33,403 bases of DNA from Sulfurimonas crateris (GTDB taxonomy: Bacteria > Campylobacterota > Campylobacteria > Campylobacterales > Sulfurimonadaceae). Of this stretch, positions 25,594-33,256 are shown one piece after another (the stretch's first letter is position 1; every line of letters starts with the position of its first letter). The translations under genes were made by a program, and so were the position numbers. The notes under the pieces were generated by a model that saw only the letters and a program-made list of their open reading frames with translations, did no database searches and was not told the origin of the DNA. Location: the NCBI GenBank assembly GCA_945883795.1, contig CAMCYC010000024.1, forward strand, positions 1 to 33,403. Direction: 5' to 3'.

Positions 25594-25941
25594 CTAATCT
25601 TTACAATTTTCACAATAGTGATAATCACTTTTTACTAATTCAATTTCAGAGACTAATAATTCATCCAAATCTGCATTAGAATCAAAAGATTCAACAACAT
25701 CTATCTCTTGTGTATCTTCATATATACCATCAGAAATAAAAAACTCAATCTCTTCGTTGATTAATAAGTCAAATTCTGAACCACATCGATTACATAGCAC
25801 ATCAACTATACCACTTAAATTTGCTTTTAACAAAATCAATTTGGCGGAATCATACTGCAAATAACCTTTAAAATTTATTTTATCTGATTCGATATCAAAC
25901 TCTAAAGGTGTGTGAATAATTTTTCTAAGTGCTACTTTCAA
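25594..25941 (-). CDS. yceD: YceD/DUF177 family protein
   Basis: The 115-residue acidic protein belongs to the DUF177 (YceD) family, whose genes lie directly before rpmF in most bacteria. Bacterial and plant members are implicated in 23S rRNA accumulation. Two CxxC pairs are visible: C50/C53 in VLCNRCG and C110/C113 in YCENCKD at the very C-terminus, which may bind metal. The middle is acidic and beta-rich as expected. The only reasonable start is TTG at 25939-25941, nine bases after the ndk stop, with a weak AGTAAAG upstream. It is probably co-transcribed with ndk. Family is clear; biochemical role is not established by the sequence. Confidence 0.83.
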   Translation of the reverse strand: MKVALRKIIHTPLEFDIESDKINFKGYLQYDSAKLILLKANLSGIVDVLCNRCGSEFDLLINEEIEFFISDGIYEDTQEIDVVESFDSNADLDELLVSEIELVKSDYHYCENCKD

Positions 25942-25950
25942 ATGCTTTAC

Positions 25951-26364
25951 TTAAGAAATTTCTCTTTCAGAGAAAAAGAATGCAATTTCAATAGCTGCAT
26001 TTTCAACAGAATCACTTCCATGAACGGCATTAGCATCTATATTTTCAGCAAAATCTGCACGAATTGTACCAGATTCAGCATCTTTAGGATTTGTAGCACC
26101 CATTAAATCACGGTTTTTAGCCATAGCATTTTCACCAACCAAAACACTTACAACTACTGGACCACTTATCATAAAATCAACCAAATCATTAAAAAAAGGT
26201 CTCTCAGAGTGAACAGCATAAAAAGCTTCTGCATCTGCACGAGAAAGTTGTATTTTTCTTGTTGCCGCTATTTTAAGACCATTACTTTCAAAACGATCTA
26301 AAATTTTACCTATAACACCTTTAGCAACTGCATCTGGTTTAATTATTGATAATGTTCTTTCCAT
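25951..26364 (-). CDS. ndk: Nucleoside diphosphate kinase
   Basis: The 137-residue enzyme equilibrates nucleoside di- and triphosphates through a phospho-histidine. [12 protein letters not shown] opens the protein (about 4-15); the active-site His is at about 115 in [30 protein letters not shown] forms the nucleotide site. The ATG at 26362-26364 is chosen because AGGAGA lies five bases upstream and the length then matches Campylobacter Ndk; a frame 18 bases longer lacks such a site. It heads the ndk-yceD-rpmF-plsX-fabH block. Confidence 0.97.
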   Translation of the reverse strand: MERTLSIIKPDAVAKGVIGKILDRFESNGLKIAATRKIQLSRADAEAFYAVHSERPFFNDLVDFMISGPVVVSVLVGENAMAKNRDLMGATNPKDAESGTIRADFAENIDANAVHGSDSVENAAIEIAFFFSEREIS

Positions 26365-26398
26365 CAAATCTCCTATAAACATATAAAATTAGAGTGAA

Positions 26399-26404
26399 AT
26401 TATA
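26399..26404 (-). promoter_or_regulatory. -10 box of the ndk promoter
   Basis: A perfect TATAAT on the minus strand, about 34 bases before the ndk ATG, follows a T-rich stretch with TTGATTTTT and lacks a proper -35 hexamer. T-rich DNA upstream of the -10 is typical of sigma-70 promoters in this phylum. Confidence 0.5.
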
Positions 26405-26513
26405 GCTGAAAAATCAATAATTAACTTTAAATAAATTGTATTTGTATTTTTAATAAAAGAAAGTAAGAAAGAAATGTGATAAAACACTAGAATATAAGGG
26501 AGAAAAATAGGAA

Positions 26514-26539
26514 TTTAAAGCACCAAAAGATGCTTTAAA
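26514..26539 (-). terminator. Probable terminator after the ferredoxin gene
   Basis: TTTAAAGCA and TGCTTTAAA form a perfect 9-base-pair stem around an 8-base loop, immediately after the ferredoxin coding region. On the minus strand the descending arm ends in TTTAAATT and a further T-rich run, fitting a weak rho-independent terminator that separates this gene from the ndk promoter downstream. Confidence 0.55.
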
Positions 26540-26540
26540 A

Positions 26541-26825
26541 CTATTCTACAACAGGCTCTTTATTTGAACGCTGGTCATCAGTTATATCATCACGATGAGA
26601 TGGGCTTTCACCAACTGCATCCCAAGTAATACAACCTTCTGTAGGACATGCTGTTGCACAAGCAGGTTCGTCATGGTGACCAACACATTCTACACATTTA
26701 TTGCTATAAACATAATAAATTTCTTCACCCGTTGGGTTATCATCCTCATCTACAATTGCTTCTACTGGACACTCGTCAATACAAGCGCCACAATTAATAC
26801 ATGTATCGTTAATTACTACTGCCAT
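26541..26825 (-). CDS. fdxA: Alvin-type 2[4Fe-4S] ferredoxin
   Basis: The 94-residue electron carrier has two cluster motifs: C9-x2-C12-x2-C15-x3-C19-P in CINCGACIDECP, and C44-x2-C47-x8-C56-x3-C60-P. The eight-residue insert in the second motif (VGHHDEPA) and the C-terminal extension after it are typical of the Allochromatium vinosum (Alvin) ferredoxins, which have very low redox potentials. It is acidic throughout and soluble. The ATG at 26823-26825 has AGGAGAAGAG upstream. Likely roles are electron transfer with pyruvate or 2-oxoglutarate ferredoxin oxidoreductases used in the reductive TCA cycle; this is inferred from the phylum, not from the window. A gene in the same place after ndk in Campylobacter is named fdxA. 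Confidence 0.92.
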   Translation of the reverse strand: MAVVINDTCINCGACIDECPVEAIVDEDDNPTGEEIYYVYSNKCVECVGHHDEPACATACPTEGCITWDAVGESPSHRDDITDDQRSNKEPVVE

Positions 26826-26851
26826 TCTCTTCTCCTAATTTTATTTGAGTA

Positions 26852-26860
26852 ACTATAACA
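26852..26860 (-). promoter_or_regulatory. Extended -10 element ahead of the ferredoxin gene
   Basis: On the minus strand TGT followed by TATAGT gives TGnTATAGT about 27 bases before the ferredoxin ATG, in the 103-base gap after the GNAT-like gene. No clear -35. Confidence 0.4.
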
Positions 26861-26928
26861 GAACATTTTTAAAAATAGCTAAAAGTTGTTTTCTAAAAGT
26901 GCAATTATCAATAAATCGTTTCAAAAAA

Positions 26929-27258
26929 TCAAAATACTACCTTTTGACACATTCCTATTTTTGCATAATCATTTAAATATTCCAACATGATTGCATCATA
27001 CTTCGCTACATCTTGATTTTTATCACTCACAAAATCAAAAACTTTCAAATGTCTTTTATGCTCAAGCGTTGTCAAAATAGCTACACCGGCATAAGATATC
27101 ACCTCATCTGCTTCTATAATTGCTAGCATTTTATAATTCATATAACGCATGTCATAAATCAAATCTTCAAACTCTTTATAAGACAATTTCACTCTTAATT
27201 GTGAAATAATTTTATAGGCTTTAAACAACTCTTTTAAATCTAGTTCTCTAATTTGCAT
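26929..27258 (-). CDS. Truncated or degenerate GNAT-like protein
   Basis: The 109-residue product resembles the first two-thirds of a GNAT acetyltransferase. The N-terminal IRELDLKELFKAYKIISQLR helix region, the LAIIEADEVISYAGVAIL strand pair and the HLKVFDFVSD strand are in place, and a helix LEYLNDYAK follows. Two things are missing. The acetyl-CoA loop R/Q-x-x-G-x-G/A should come after VSD but reads KNQDVAKYD, with no glycine; and the protein stops about 30-40 residues early, right after the strand QKVVF. An open stretch of about 25 codons continues in another register past the stop. The ATG at 27256-27258 has GAGG six bases upstream, so it may still be translated. It may be a decaying enzyme or a repurposed short protein. 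Confidence 0.55.
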   Translation of the reverse strand: MQIRELDLKELFKAYKIISQLRVKLSYKEFEDLIYDMRYMNYKMLAIIEADEVISYAGVAILTTLEHKRHLKVFDFVSDKNQDVAKYDAIMLEYLNDYAKIGMCQKVVF

Positions 27259-27299
27259 CTGTACCTCTAAATATAAAATTTTCTAATTTTACAATAATT

Positions 27300-27308
27300 T
27301 GATACAAT
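27300..27308 (+). promoter_or_regulatory. Extended -10 promoter of gltA
   Basis: TGA followed by TACAAT gives TGnTACAAT about 39 bases before the citrate synthase ATG. The leader ends in a strong AAAGGAG ribosome site at 27333-27339. Confidence 0.5.
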
Positions 27309-27346
27309 GAGTTAAGTTATAAACTTATTTACAAAGGAGTGAACAG

Positions 27347-28627
27347 ATGAAAAATAGTTTTACGATGGTAAATAACCAAACGGATGAATCATTCGAATTT
27401 GATATACTTGATGGGACACGAGGTCCAAGCGTGGTTGACATATCAACATTTTATGCCAAAACAAAAATGTTTACTTATGACCCAGGATTTACATCAACAG
27501 CGAGTTGTGAGTCAAACATTACATTTATAGATGGAGAAAAAGGGGAACTACGATATAGAGGCTTAGAGATAGGAGAACTTACTTCAAAACATAATTATTT
27601 AGATATTTGCTATTTACTTTTAAATTCTGAACTTCCAACACATGAGCAATCTCTCGCTTTTGATTTAGAGCTTCGACACCGCTCTTTTATACATGAAGGG
27701 TTGCGAAATTTATTTCATGCTTTTCCCTCAGATGCACACCCCATGGCAACACTCTCTTCTGCAACTTCTGCACTTTCATCATTTTATTTCGACCATCTTG
27801 TAATAAAAGATGAAAAAGAGTTTCAAGAGATGGCACGACGCATCATCGCTAAAATGCCAACTATTGCAGCTTTTGCATATAGACATTCAATCGGTGCACC
27901 TTTTATTCAACCAGATATTTCAAGAAGCTTTACGGAAAACTTTTTGTATATGCTTAGAGCGTATCCTGAAGGTAAAATGCATATGACACCCCATGGAGAA
28001 GAAAAAATACGAGCTATTGAGATAAAAGCACTCGATACCATTTTTACACTCCATGCAGACCATGAACAAAATGCATCTACAACTACAGTTAGAAATGTTG
28101 CCTCAACTGGAGCTCACCCTTATGTAGCAATCAGTTCAGGTATCTCGGCGCTTTGGGGAAGAGCACATGGAGGAGCAAATGAATCTGTTATTTCACAACT
28201 TGAAATGATTGGCAATGTAGAAAATGTAGACAAATTTATTCTTCGAGCTAAAGACCCTGATGATGATTTTAAACTCATGGGGTTTGGGCACCGTGTATAC
28301 AAAAATTTTGACCCTCGAGCTAAAATCTTAAAAGAGCTACAAGACCAACTTAAAGATGAACTTAATCTTGATTCAAATCTGATGGCAATAGCAAATAAAA
28401 TTGAGCAAATAGCACTCAATGATGAATATTTTATAAGTAGAAAACTGTATCCAAATATTGATTTCTATTCAGGTGTTATTTTAACAGCACTACAAATTCC
28501 AAAATCGATGTTTACACCTGTCTTTGTAATAGGTCGAACAGTGGGATGGATAACGCAATGGATTGAATACAAAAAAGAGACAAAAACGAAAATTTCTAGA
28601 CCTCGACAACTTTATCGAGGAAAATAA
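27347..28627 (+). CDS. gltA: Citrate synthase (type II)
   Basis: The 426-residue enzyme condenses acetyl-CoA and oxaloacetate. The catalytic residues are visible: the His in LHADHEQNAST, the His in MGFGHRVYKNFDPRAK, and the Asp in YPNIDFYSGV near the C-terminus. The N-terminal beta-rich extension (EFDILDGTRGPSVVDIS) marks the hexameric, NADH-sensitive type II enzymes of Gram-negative bacteria. ATG with AAGGAG seven bases upstream. It is a single-gene transcript between a divergent GNAT-like gene and a 301-base region without an intact gene. Confidence 0.97.
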   Translation: MKNSFTMVNNQTDESFEFDILDGTRGPSVVDISTFYAKTKMFTYDPGFTSTASCESNITFIDGEKGELRYRGLEIGELTSKHNYLDICYLLLNSELPTHEQSLAFDLELRHRSFIHEGLRNLFHAFPSDAHPMATLSSATSALSSFYFDHLVIKDEKEFQEMARRIIAKMPTIAAFAYRHSIGAPFIQPDISRSFTENFLYMLRAYPEGKMHMTPHGEEKIRAIEIKALDTIFTLHADHEQNASTTTVRNVASTGAHPYVAISSGISALWGRAHGGANESVISQLEMIGNVENVDKFILRAKDPDDDFKLMGFGHRVYKNFDPRAKILKELQDQLKDELNLDSNLMAIANKIEQIALNDEYFISRKLYPNIDFYSGVILTALQIPKSMFTPVFVIGRTVGWITQWIEYKKETKTKISRPRQLYRGK

Positions 28628-28928
28628 ATTTCATGAGAAAACTGTAAATAGATTGATTCTAATATATGAAGCAAGAACAAAACTATAAATTTAGGAGAAA
28701 GTGTTGGACTTGTTGATGCTTCTGCTAGGTGAAAAATGAGAAATTGTCATTATTTGCTTTGAAAGAGCTTAAACTTCAAACCCTAATTCCGATGATTGAT
28801 AAATGAAATTGGAGTACTATGCAGGCTCAAAGAAAGGAGCTTTACAGGCTATAAATAAGAATAAAATGTAATATCTTATTCTGCTTAGAGTCTGCTTAAA
28901 CTACAAACCCAAAGCAGATTATTCTGGC
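28628..28928. other. 301-base intergenic stretch with no intact gene, possible gene relic
   Basis: No frame on either strand is open for more than about 26 codons. On plus, short protein-like runs occur in different registers: INLGESVGLVDASAR (about 28688-28732), KNEKLSLFALKELKLQ and following (about 28730-28804), and KLEYYAGSKKGALQAI (about 28803-28853). Such a frame-hopping pattern suggests a decayed gene, but AT-rich DNA can produce it by chance. No tRNA or promoter is evident. The end holds a hairpin, listed separately. Confidence 0.4.
28891..28918. terminator. Possible terminator hairpin between gltA and ccoS
   Basis: TCTGCTT (28891-28897) and AAGCAGA (28912-28918) form a 7-base-pair stem with a 14-base loop, between the converging gltA and ccoS genes, followed on plus by TTATTCT. 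A second TCTGCTTA copy lies at 28880-28887, which could pair with the same arm. The large loop makes this a moderate call. Confidence 0.35.
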
Positions 28929-29135
28929 CTATAATCTTTTCTTTAATCTTTTCTTTTTTTCTTCTTGTTTTACTGCATCATTGAGTTCTTCTTCACCATC
29001 AAACTTTACAGCATTTAAAAATTTCTCTTCATCATCAAACTGTCCACTTTTGAGTGCCCAAAGAAAAGCAAATAAAGCAATAGAACCTAAAATGATTGAC
29101 GCTCCAAGCATCATAAAAACTATCCAATTATCCAT
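28929..29135 (-). CDS. ccoS: cbb3-type cytochrome oxidase assembly protein CcoS
   Basis: The 68-residue protein has one N-terminal membrane helix (about 5-27, IVFMMLGASIILGSIALFAFLW) followed by the CcoS motif ALKSGQFDDEE and a lysine-rich cytoplasmic tail. CcoS is needed for cofactor insertion (heme and copper) into the cbb3 oxidase. The ATG at 29133-29135 follows the copper ATPase stop by three bases, with AAAGGA upstream. Its position directly after ccoI matches the ccoGHIS layout, though ccoG and ccoH are not in the window. Confidence 0.92.
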   Translation of the reverse strand: MDNWIVFMMLGASIILGSIALFAFLWALKSGQFDDEEKFLNAVKFDGEEELNDAVKQEEKKKRLKKRL

Positions 29136-29138
29136 AGT

Positions 29139-31547
29139 TTATCCTTTGTTCCATTTATATCGAATACGCATAGAGTTCCCAACTACCAAAAGTGAACTCA
29201 CGCTCATGGAGATTGCAGAAACTAAAGGTATCACAAAACCACCCATCGCTAAAGGGATTGTAATAGCATTATAAAGCAATGAAATAGCAAGATTTTGTTT
29301 AATTAGACTATAAGTTGTGCGAGAAATTTTAAAAGCATCTTCAAGTGATTTTAATGAATTATTTAAAAGTATCACATCACTTACATCAATAGCAATATCA
29401 CTGCCACTTCCCATAACTATTCCAATATCAGCAGATGCCAAAGCTAAAATATCATTCACTCCATCTCCAACCATAACAACAGTTTTACCTTTTTTATGAA
29501 GAGTATCTATAAAATTTGCTTTATCTTTTGGTGTTTGTTCGTACATGAATTCACTAATGCCAACCTCGTCAGCAACTTTTTTGGCACTAAAACGATTATC
29601 GCCAGTGAGCATAATAGTTTTAATTCCCCGTTTAACCAAACTCTCTACGACCTGTTTTGCGTCCTCTTTTATCTTGTCACTCAATTCATAAATTGCAACC
29701 ACTTTACCATTAAAGGCAAAATAAAAAAGTGTATTATCACTACTAAACTCTATAGTAATATTATTCTCTTGCATAAGCTTAAAGTTACCACCGAAGAACT
29801 TTTTATCCTCAAATGTTGCTGTAATTCCACATGCAGGTACTTGAACAAAATCATCAAAAATCACTTCATCCAATTTCTCTTTATTTTGTGTTAAAAATTT
29901 AAAAACTCCCTTTGCAACAGGATGATTTGAAGACTTTACTAAAGAATAAAGTAATTTAATATCAAATTCTTCATAAATATGCTCTTTTACTACTTCAGGT
30001 TTTCCCATAGTAATTGTGCCTGTTTTATCCAAAACAAGAGTATCTACCTTAGCCATAGTTTCTAATTGAGCAGCTTCTTTAAAAAGTATCCCTCTTTTTG
30101 CACCCAAACTCAAACCAACCAGAGTAGCAACAGGAGTCGCAAGTGCTAAAGCACATGGACAGGCAATGACAATAACGGAAATAGCAACCATAAAAGATAC
30201 TTCAAAAGTATGTGGCCATAACCACCAAATAAAAAATGTTATAACTGAAAATGAAAGAATTACTGAAGAAAAAGATTCAGAAAGCTTATTTGCCATCTGC
30301 TGAATTTTTGGTTTCTTATTTATAGCAGTGTCAAGCAGTGCAACGAGATTTGAAAGTGTTGAATGTGCAAAATCTTTTGTTGCTCGAAAATGGATATCAG
30401 CATCTATACTAGTTGTTCCACTCACAACACTATCGCCTTTACTCTTGTAAATAGGTTCATTTTCCCCAGTTAAATTGGATTCATCAAAAGAACCGTTCCC
30501 TTTGATAATTTCACCATCCAATAAAACTTTCTCGCCAGAAGAAACAACAACAACATCTCCAACCAAGACATCAGATAATTTACAAGAGATAATTTTATTC
30601 CCTTGCAAAATATTCACGATACTAGGAAAATTATTTCCAATAATATCTAATGCATCAATAGCATTTTTCTTACTTAAAATTTCTAAAAATTTCCCTATAA
30701 GAACAAAGGTAATAATCATGCTCACAGAATCAAAATATGCTTCCCCCACATGCATAATTGTTATATATATGGAATAAAGATATGTTGATAATGCCCCAGT
30801 CGCAACAAGAATATCCATGTTCACAACTTTAGTTTTCATACCATAATAAGCACTTTTAAAAAATATCCATCCACTATAAAAAAGTACGGGAGTTGCAAGA
30901 ATTCCCTCTGCAATATTTAACATGGTCTTAATATCTTGGGTAATACCACTAAAATAACCTGCGTATTGAGCAACCGCAATCCACATAATATTCATAGAAC
31001 CAAAAATAGCAACAGCCATTCTGAGATAATAATCTTTTCGCTCTTTATTTGCTTTTGCTTCTTGAATGGAAGCATCATAAGGAAAAGCGTTATAACCAAT
31101 AGCACGAATCATGTCAATAATAGCAGATAATTTCACAACATTATCTGCCCAAACTACGATAGCTTTATTGTTTGTAAAATTAATATTAGCATCAATGACA
31201 CCTTCCATTTTATGAAGTGCTTTTTCATTGAGCCACACACAAGCAGAGCAATGAATACCTTCTATAATTAAAGAAGCTTCACAAAATCCATCACTATTCG
31301 TTTTAACAAATTTATCATAAAAAGTAGACGAATTAAAATTTGAAGAATCTTCATATTGTTGTGTCGGCGGAGTTAAAGTTGTTGTTCCTGCCTTATCATA
31401 AAAACTAATTAAACCTTCATCACGCAAAAGATGAAAAACACCTTGACACCCATTACAACAAAAATAATGTTTCCCATCAACAATCATTACAGACTCATCA
31501 AATGATAAATGACAATGGGAACATCCAACACTATTTAACAATTTCAA
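29139..31547 (-). CDS. ccoI: Copper-translocating P1B-type ATPase CcoI (FixI), cbb3 oxidase assembly
   Basis: This 802-residue inner-membrane pump probably exports copper to the periplasm for maturation of the cbb3 oxidase. The cysteine-rich N-terminus (C9-x2-C12 and C30, C31, C34) is the metal-binding domain found in FixI/CcoI. It is followed by an HMA domain with GIHCSAC (C100/C103), then membrane helices, TGE (360-362), the ion-site CPC (463-465), DKTGT (507-511, phosphorylated Asp), SNHPVAKG and GDGVND. All core motifs are intact. The start is TTG at 31545-31547 with GGGA close upstream, and it overlaps the asparaginase-like gene by 17 bases. It is followed by ccoS. General copper-detoxifying CopA is less likely given the N-terminal domain and ccoS. 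Confidence 0.93.
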   Translation of the reverse strand: MKLLNSVGCSHCHLSFDESVMIVDGKHYFCCNGCQGVFHLLRDEGLISFYDKAGTTTLTPPTQQYEDSSNFNSSTFYDKFVKTNSDGFCEASLIIEGIHCSACVWLNEKALHKMEGVIDANINFTNNKAIVVWADNVVKLSAIIDMIRAIGYNAFPYDASIQEAKANKERKDYYLRMAVAIFGSMNIMWIAVAQYAGYFSGITQDIKTMLNIAEGILATPVLFYSGWIFFKSAYYGMKTKVVNMDILVATGALSTYLYSIYITIMHVGEAYFDSVSMIITFVLIGKFLEILSKKNAIDALDIIGNNFPSIVNILQGNKIISCKLSDVLVGDVVVVSSGEKVLLDGEIIKGNGSFDESNLTGENEPIYKSKGDSVVSGTTSIDADIHFRATKDFAHSTLSNLVALLDTAINKKPKIQQMANKLSESFSSVILSFSVITFFIWWLWPHTFEVSFMVAISVIVIACPCALALATPVATLVGLSLGAKRGILFKEAAQLETMAKVDTLVLDKTGTITMGKPEVVKEHIYEEFDIKLLYSLVKSSNHPVAKGVFKFLTQNKEKLDEVIFDDFVQVPACGITATFEDKKFFGGNFKLMQENNITIEFSSDNTLFYFAFNGKVVAIYELSDKIKEDAKQVVESLVKRGIKTIMLTGDNRFSAKKVADEVGISEFMYEQTPKDKANFIDTLHKKGKTVVMVGDGVNDILALASADIGIVMGSGSDIAIDVSDVILLNNSLKSLEDAFKISRTTYSLIKQNLAISLLYNAITIPLAMGGFVIPLVSAISMSVSSLLVVGNSMRIRYKWNKG

Positions 31548-32016
31548 ATTTTCCCAAAACTTTATTTTTTACTATTTTATTCCAAAGTGATATATGCCCA
31601 CTCATACAAATATATATCCCATACTCTGTAAGGGATTTTGAAAATCCTATCGCCAGACCAAGATTCAAACTTGATTCAACTTTATCTATCTCAAAAGGTC
31701 GCATAGCGCCTGTTAAGATTATTTTTTTATCTTGAAAAACTTCATGAAAAAACTCAGCACTTAAATGTATAGTATCCGTTCCATGTATAATTATAAAAGT
31801 ATCATCTTTGGATTCTTGAATGATATTTGCTAACATTTTTCTATCATGAGCATCCATTTCCAAACTATCTTTATAAACAACTCCCGCCATATCAAACTTT
31901 GTGTCCATACTTTTCAGAATTTGCTCAACAGCATAGTTATCATAAGGAACTTCAAGTTCACCATTCAAAGGATTATACCTTTTGTTAAATGTCCCACCAC
32001 TATTTAAAATTAACAT
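31531..32016 (-). CDS. Single-domain asparaginase-like protein
   Basis: The 161-residue protein equals only the N-terminal domain of type I/II asparaginases, which are normally about 330 residues. The first-threonine motif reads NSGGTFNKRY, and the second, IIHGTDTIH, keeps Thr-Asp. LTGAMRPFEID follows. The C-terminal half that completes the active site at the dimer interface is missing, and the frame ends naturally in TAG with no further homologous sequence behind it. I recall similar short forms in other Campylobacterota, so it may be a stable family rather than a broken gene. The ATG at 32014-32016 abuts the gmhB TAG directly (TAGATG), and the gene overlaps ccoI by 17 bases. Activity on asparagine is unproven. 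Confidence 0.78.
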   Translation of the reverse strand: MLILNSGGTFNKRYNPLNGELEVPYDNYAVEQILKSMDTKFDMAGVVYKDSLEMDAHDRKMLANIIQESKDDTFIIIHGTDTIHLSAEFFHEVFQDKKIILTGAMRPFEIDKVESSLNLGLAIGFSKSLTEYGIYICMSGHISLWNKIVKNKVLGKFEIVK

Positions 32017-32532
32017 CTATTTTTTCCATATTTCATCAAGTTTTGAAACGATTTTAGTCGCTTTAGAAACTTTTACACTCTTTGATTCATCAAAAAAATA
32101 AGTTTCTAACAGACCTGCATTTAATCCAGCTTCAATATCTCTTTCTTTGTCACCAATCAATATCGAATTTTTTAAATCTAAATTATATTCAACATCAGCA
32201 GTAAAAAGCATGCCAGCCTTTGGTTTTCTACACTCACAAATACCATTAACTTCTGGATGGTGTGGACAATGATAAACTTTTTTTATCTCTATGTTATTTT
32301 TGAAAAACTGTTCAATCATCCATCTAGTTAAAATATTATATTCAGATTCAGTGTAATGACCACGAGCAATTCCAGATTGATTTGTCACAATAAAAATGAG
32401 ATATCCCAAGTTTTGATAATATTGGCATAAAGCAATAATTCCATCAATAAATTTAAAATCTTCAACTTTATAAAGATAATCTATATCAATATTTACAACA
32501 CCATCTCGGTCTAAAAATAAAGCTTTCTGCAT
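32017..32532 (-). CDS. gmhB: D-glycero-beta-D-manno-heptose-1,7-bisphosphate 7-phosphatase
   Basis: This 171-residue HAD phosphatase removes the 7-phosphate from heptose 1,7-bisphosphate on the way to ADP-heptose for the lipopolysaccharide core. LFLDRDGVVN (nucleophile Asp8 and acid Asp10), VTNQSGIARG, the zinc loop CPHHPEVNGICECRKP with three Cys and a His, and LIGDKERDIEAG are all present. The related histidinol-phosphate phosphatase has a similar motif; the gmhA neighbour decides in favour of GmhB. ATG at 32530-32532, three bases after the gmhA stop. Confidence 0.92.
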   Translation of the reverse strand: MQKALFLDRDGVVNIDIDYLYKVEDFKFIDGIIALCQYYQNLGYLIFIVTNQSGIARGHYTESEYNILTRWMIEQFFKNNIEIKKVYHCPHHPEVNGICECRKPKAGMLFTADVEYNLDLKNSILIGDKERDIEAGLNAGLLETYFFDESKSVKVSKATKIVSKLDEIWKK

Positions 32533-32535
32533 AAT

Positions 32536-33126
32536 CTACTTACTAATCCCATCACCAAAAGTCTCTTTTTCAATGATATCACAAAGAATATGACCTATTA
32601 AAATATGAGATTCCTGAATTCTAGGAGTAGAATAAGATGGCACAATCAAAGCAACATCAGCCATGCTAGCCATAATTCCGCCATCTCGACCAGTTAAAGC
32701 AATAGTAATTATCCCTTTTTTCTTTGCTGATTCAAAAGCTTTAATAATGTTTATAGAATTTCCAGAAGTAGAAATACCAATAAAAATATCTCCTTTTTGA
32801 CCCATACCTTCTAATTGACGAGAAAAAACATGTTCATACCCATAATCATTACCAATAGCAGTTAAGTTTGAAGTATCTGTAGTTAAAGCCAATGAGGGGA
32901 TAGAAGGTCTGTCAAATCCATAACGACCAACTAATTCAGCTGCAATATGTTGTGCATCAGCCGCACTTCCACCATTCCCAGCTAAAATAGTTTTTTTATC
33001 AGTTTTATAAAGTGCTACGCATCTCTGAGCAACATCTTCAATTTTATTTAATAAATCATCATTTTCATAAATAGCCTGTTTTATTTCATAAGATTTTTTT
33101 ATTTGTTCTTTTATATATTCTTTCAT
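32536..33126 (-). CDS. gmhA: Sedoheptulose-7-phosphate isomerase
   Basis: The 196-residue SIS-domain enzyme converts sedoheptulose 7-phosphate to D-glycero-D-manno-heptose 7-phosphate, the first step of ADP-heptose synthesis. Motifs are AGNGGSAADAQHIAAELVGRY (split here as AGNGGSAADAQHI and AELVGRY), SGNS in the sugar-phosphate loop, and the C-terminal ESHILIGHILCDIIE with the catalytic His. I choose the ATG at 33124-33126, with AGGA seven bases upstream, over a longer frame starting 36 bases before. It heads the gmhA-gmhB-asparaginase-ccoI-ccoS unit. The next pathway genes, hldE and hldD, are not in the window, because a 5S rRNA gene lies upstream. Confidence 0.95.
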   Translation of the reverse strand: MKEYIKEQIKKSYEIKQAIYENDDLLNKIEDVAQRCVALYKTDKKTILAGNGGSAADAQHIAAELVGRYGFDRPSIPSLALTTDTSNLTAIGNDYGYEHVFSRQLEGMGQKGDIFIGISTSGNSINIIKAFESAKKKGIITIALTGRDGGIMASMADVALIVPSYSTPRIQESHILIGHILCDIIEKETFGDGISK

Positions 33127-33152
33127 ATAACATCCTAAAAATTTTATGTGAA

Positions 33153-33161
33153 ATAATAGCA
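33153..33161 (-). promoter_or_regulatory. Extended -10 promoter ahead of gmhA
   Basis: On the minus strand TGC followed by TATTAT gives TGnTATTAT about 27 bases before the gmhA ATG, after a T-rich stretch. No -35 is evident. Readthrough from the rRNA operon is also possible because no terminator is seen after the 5S gene. Confidence 0.45.
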
Positions 33162-33256
33162 TAGATTGTATTATGAAATACCTAAAAAAATAAAAGTTTA
33201 AAATATAAAAAATAAGTTAAAAAGAGTAAATTAGGAAGTAAAGAATGTTTTGACGA

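Noticed and set aside
33127-33256. Possible small RNA or terminator between 5S rRNA and gmhA
   Set aside because: The stretch is A/T homopolymer-rich with no stable stem; only an extended -10 box for gmhA could be supported.
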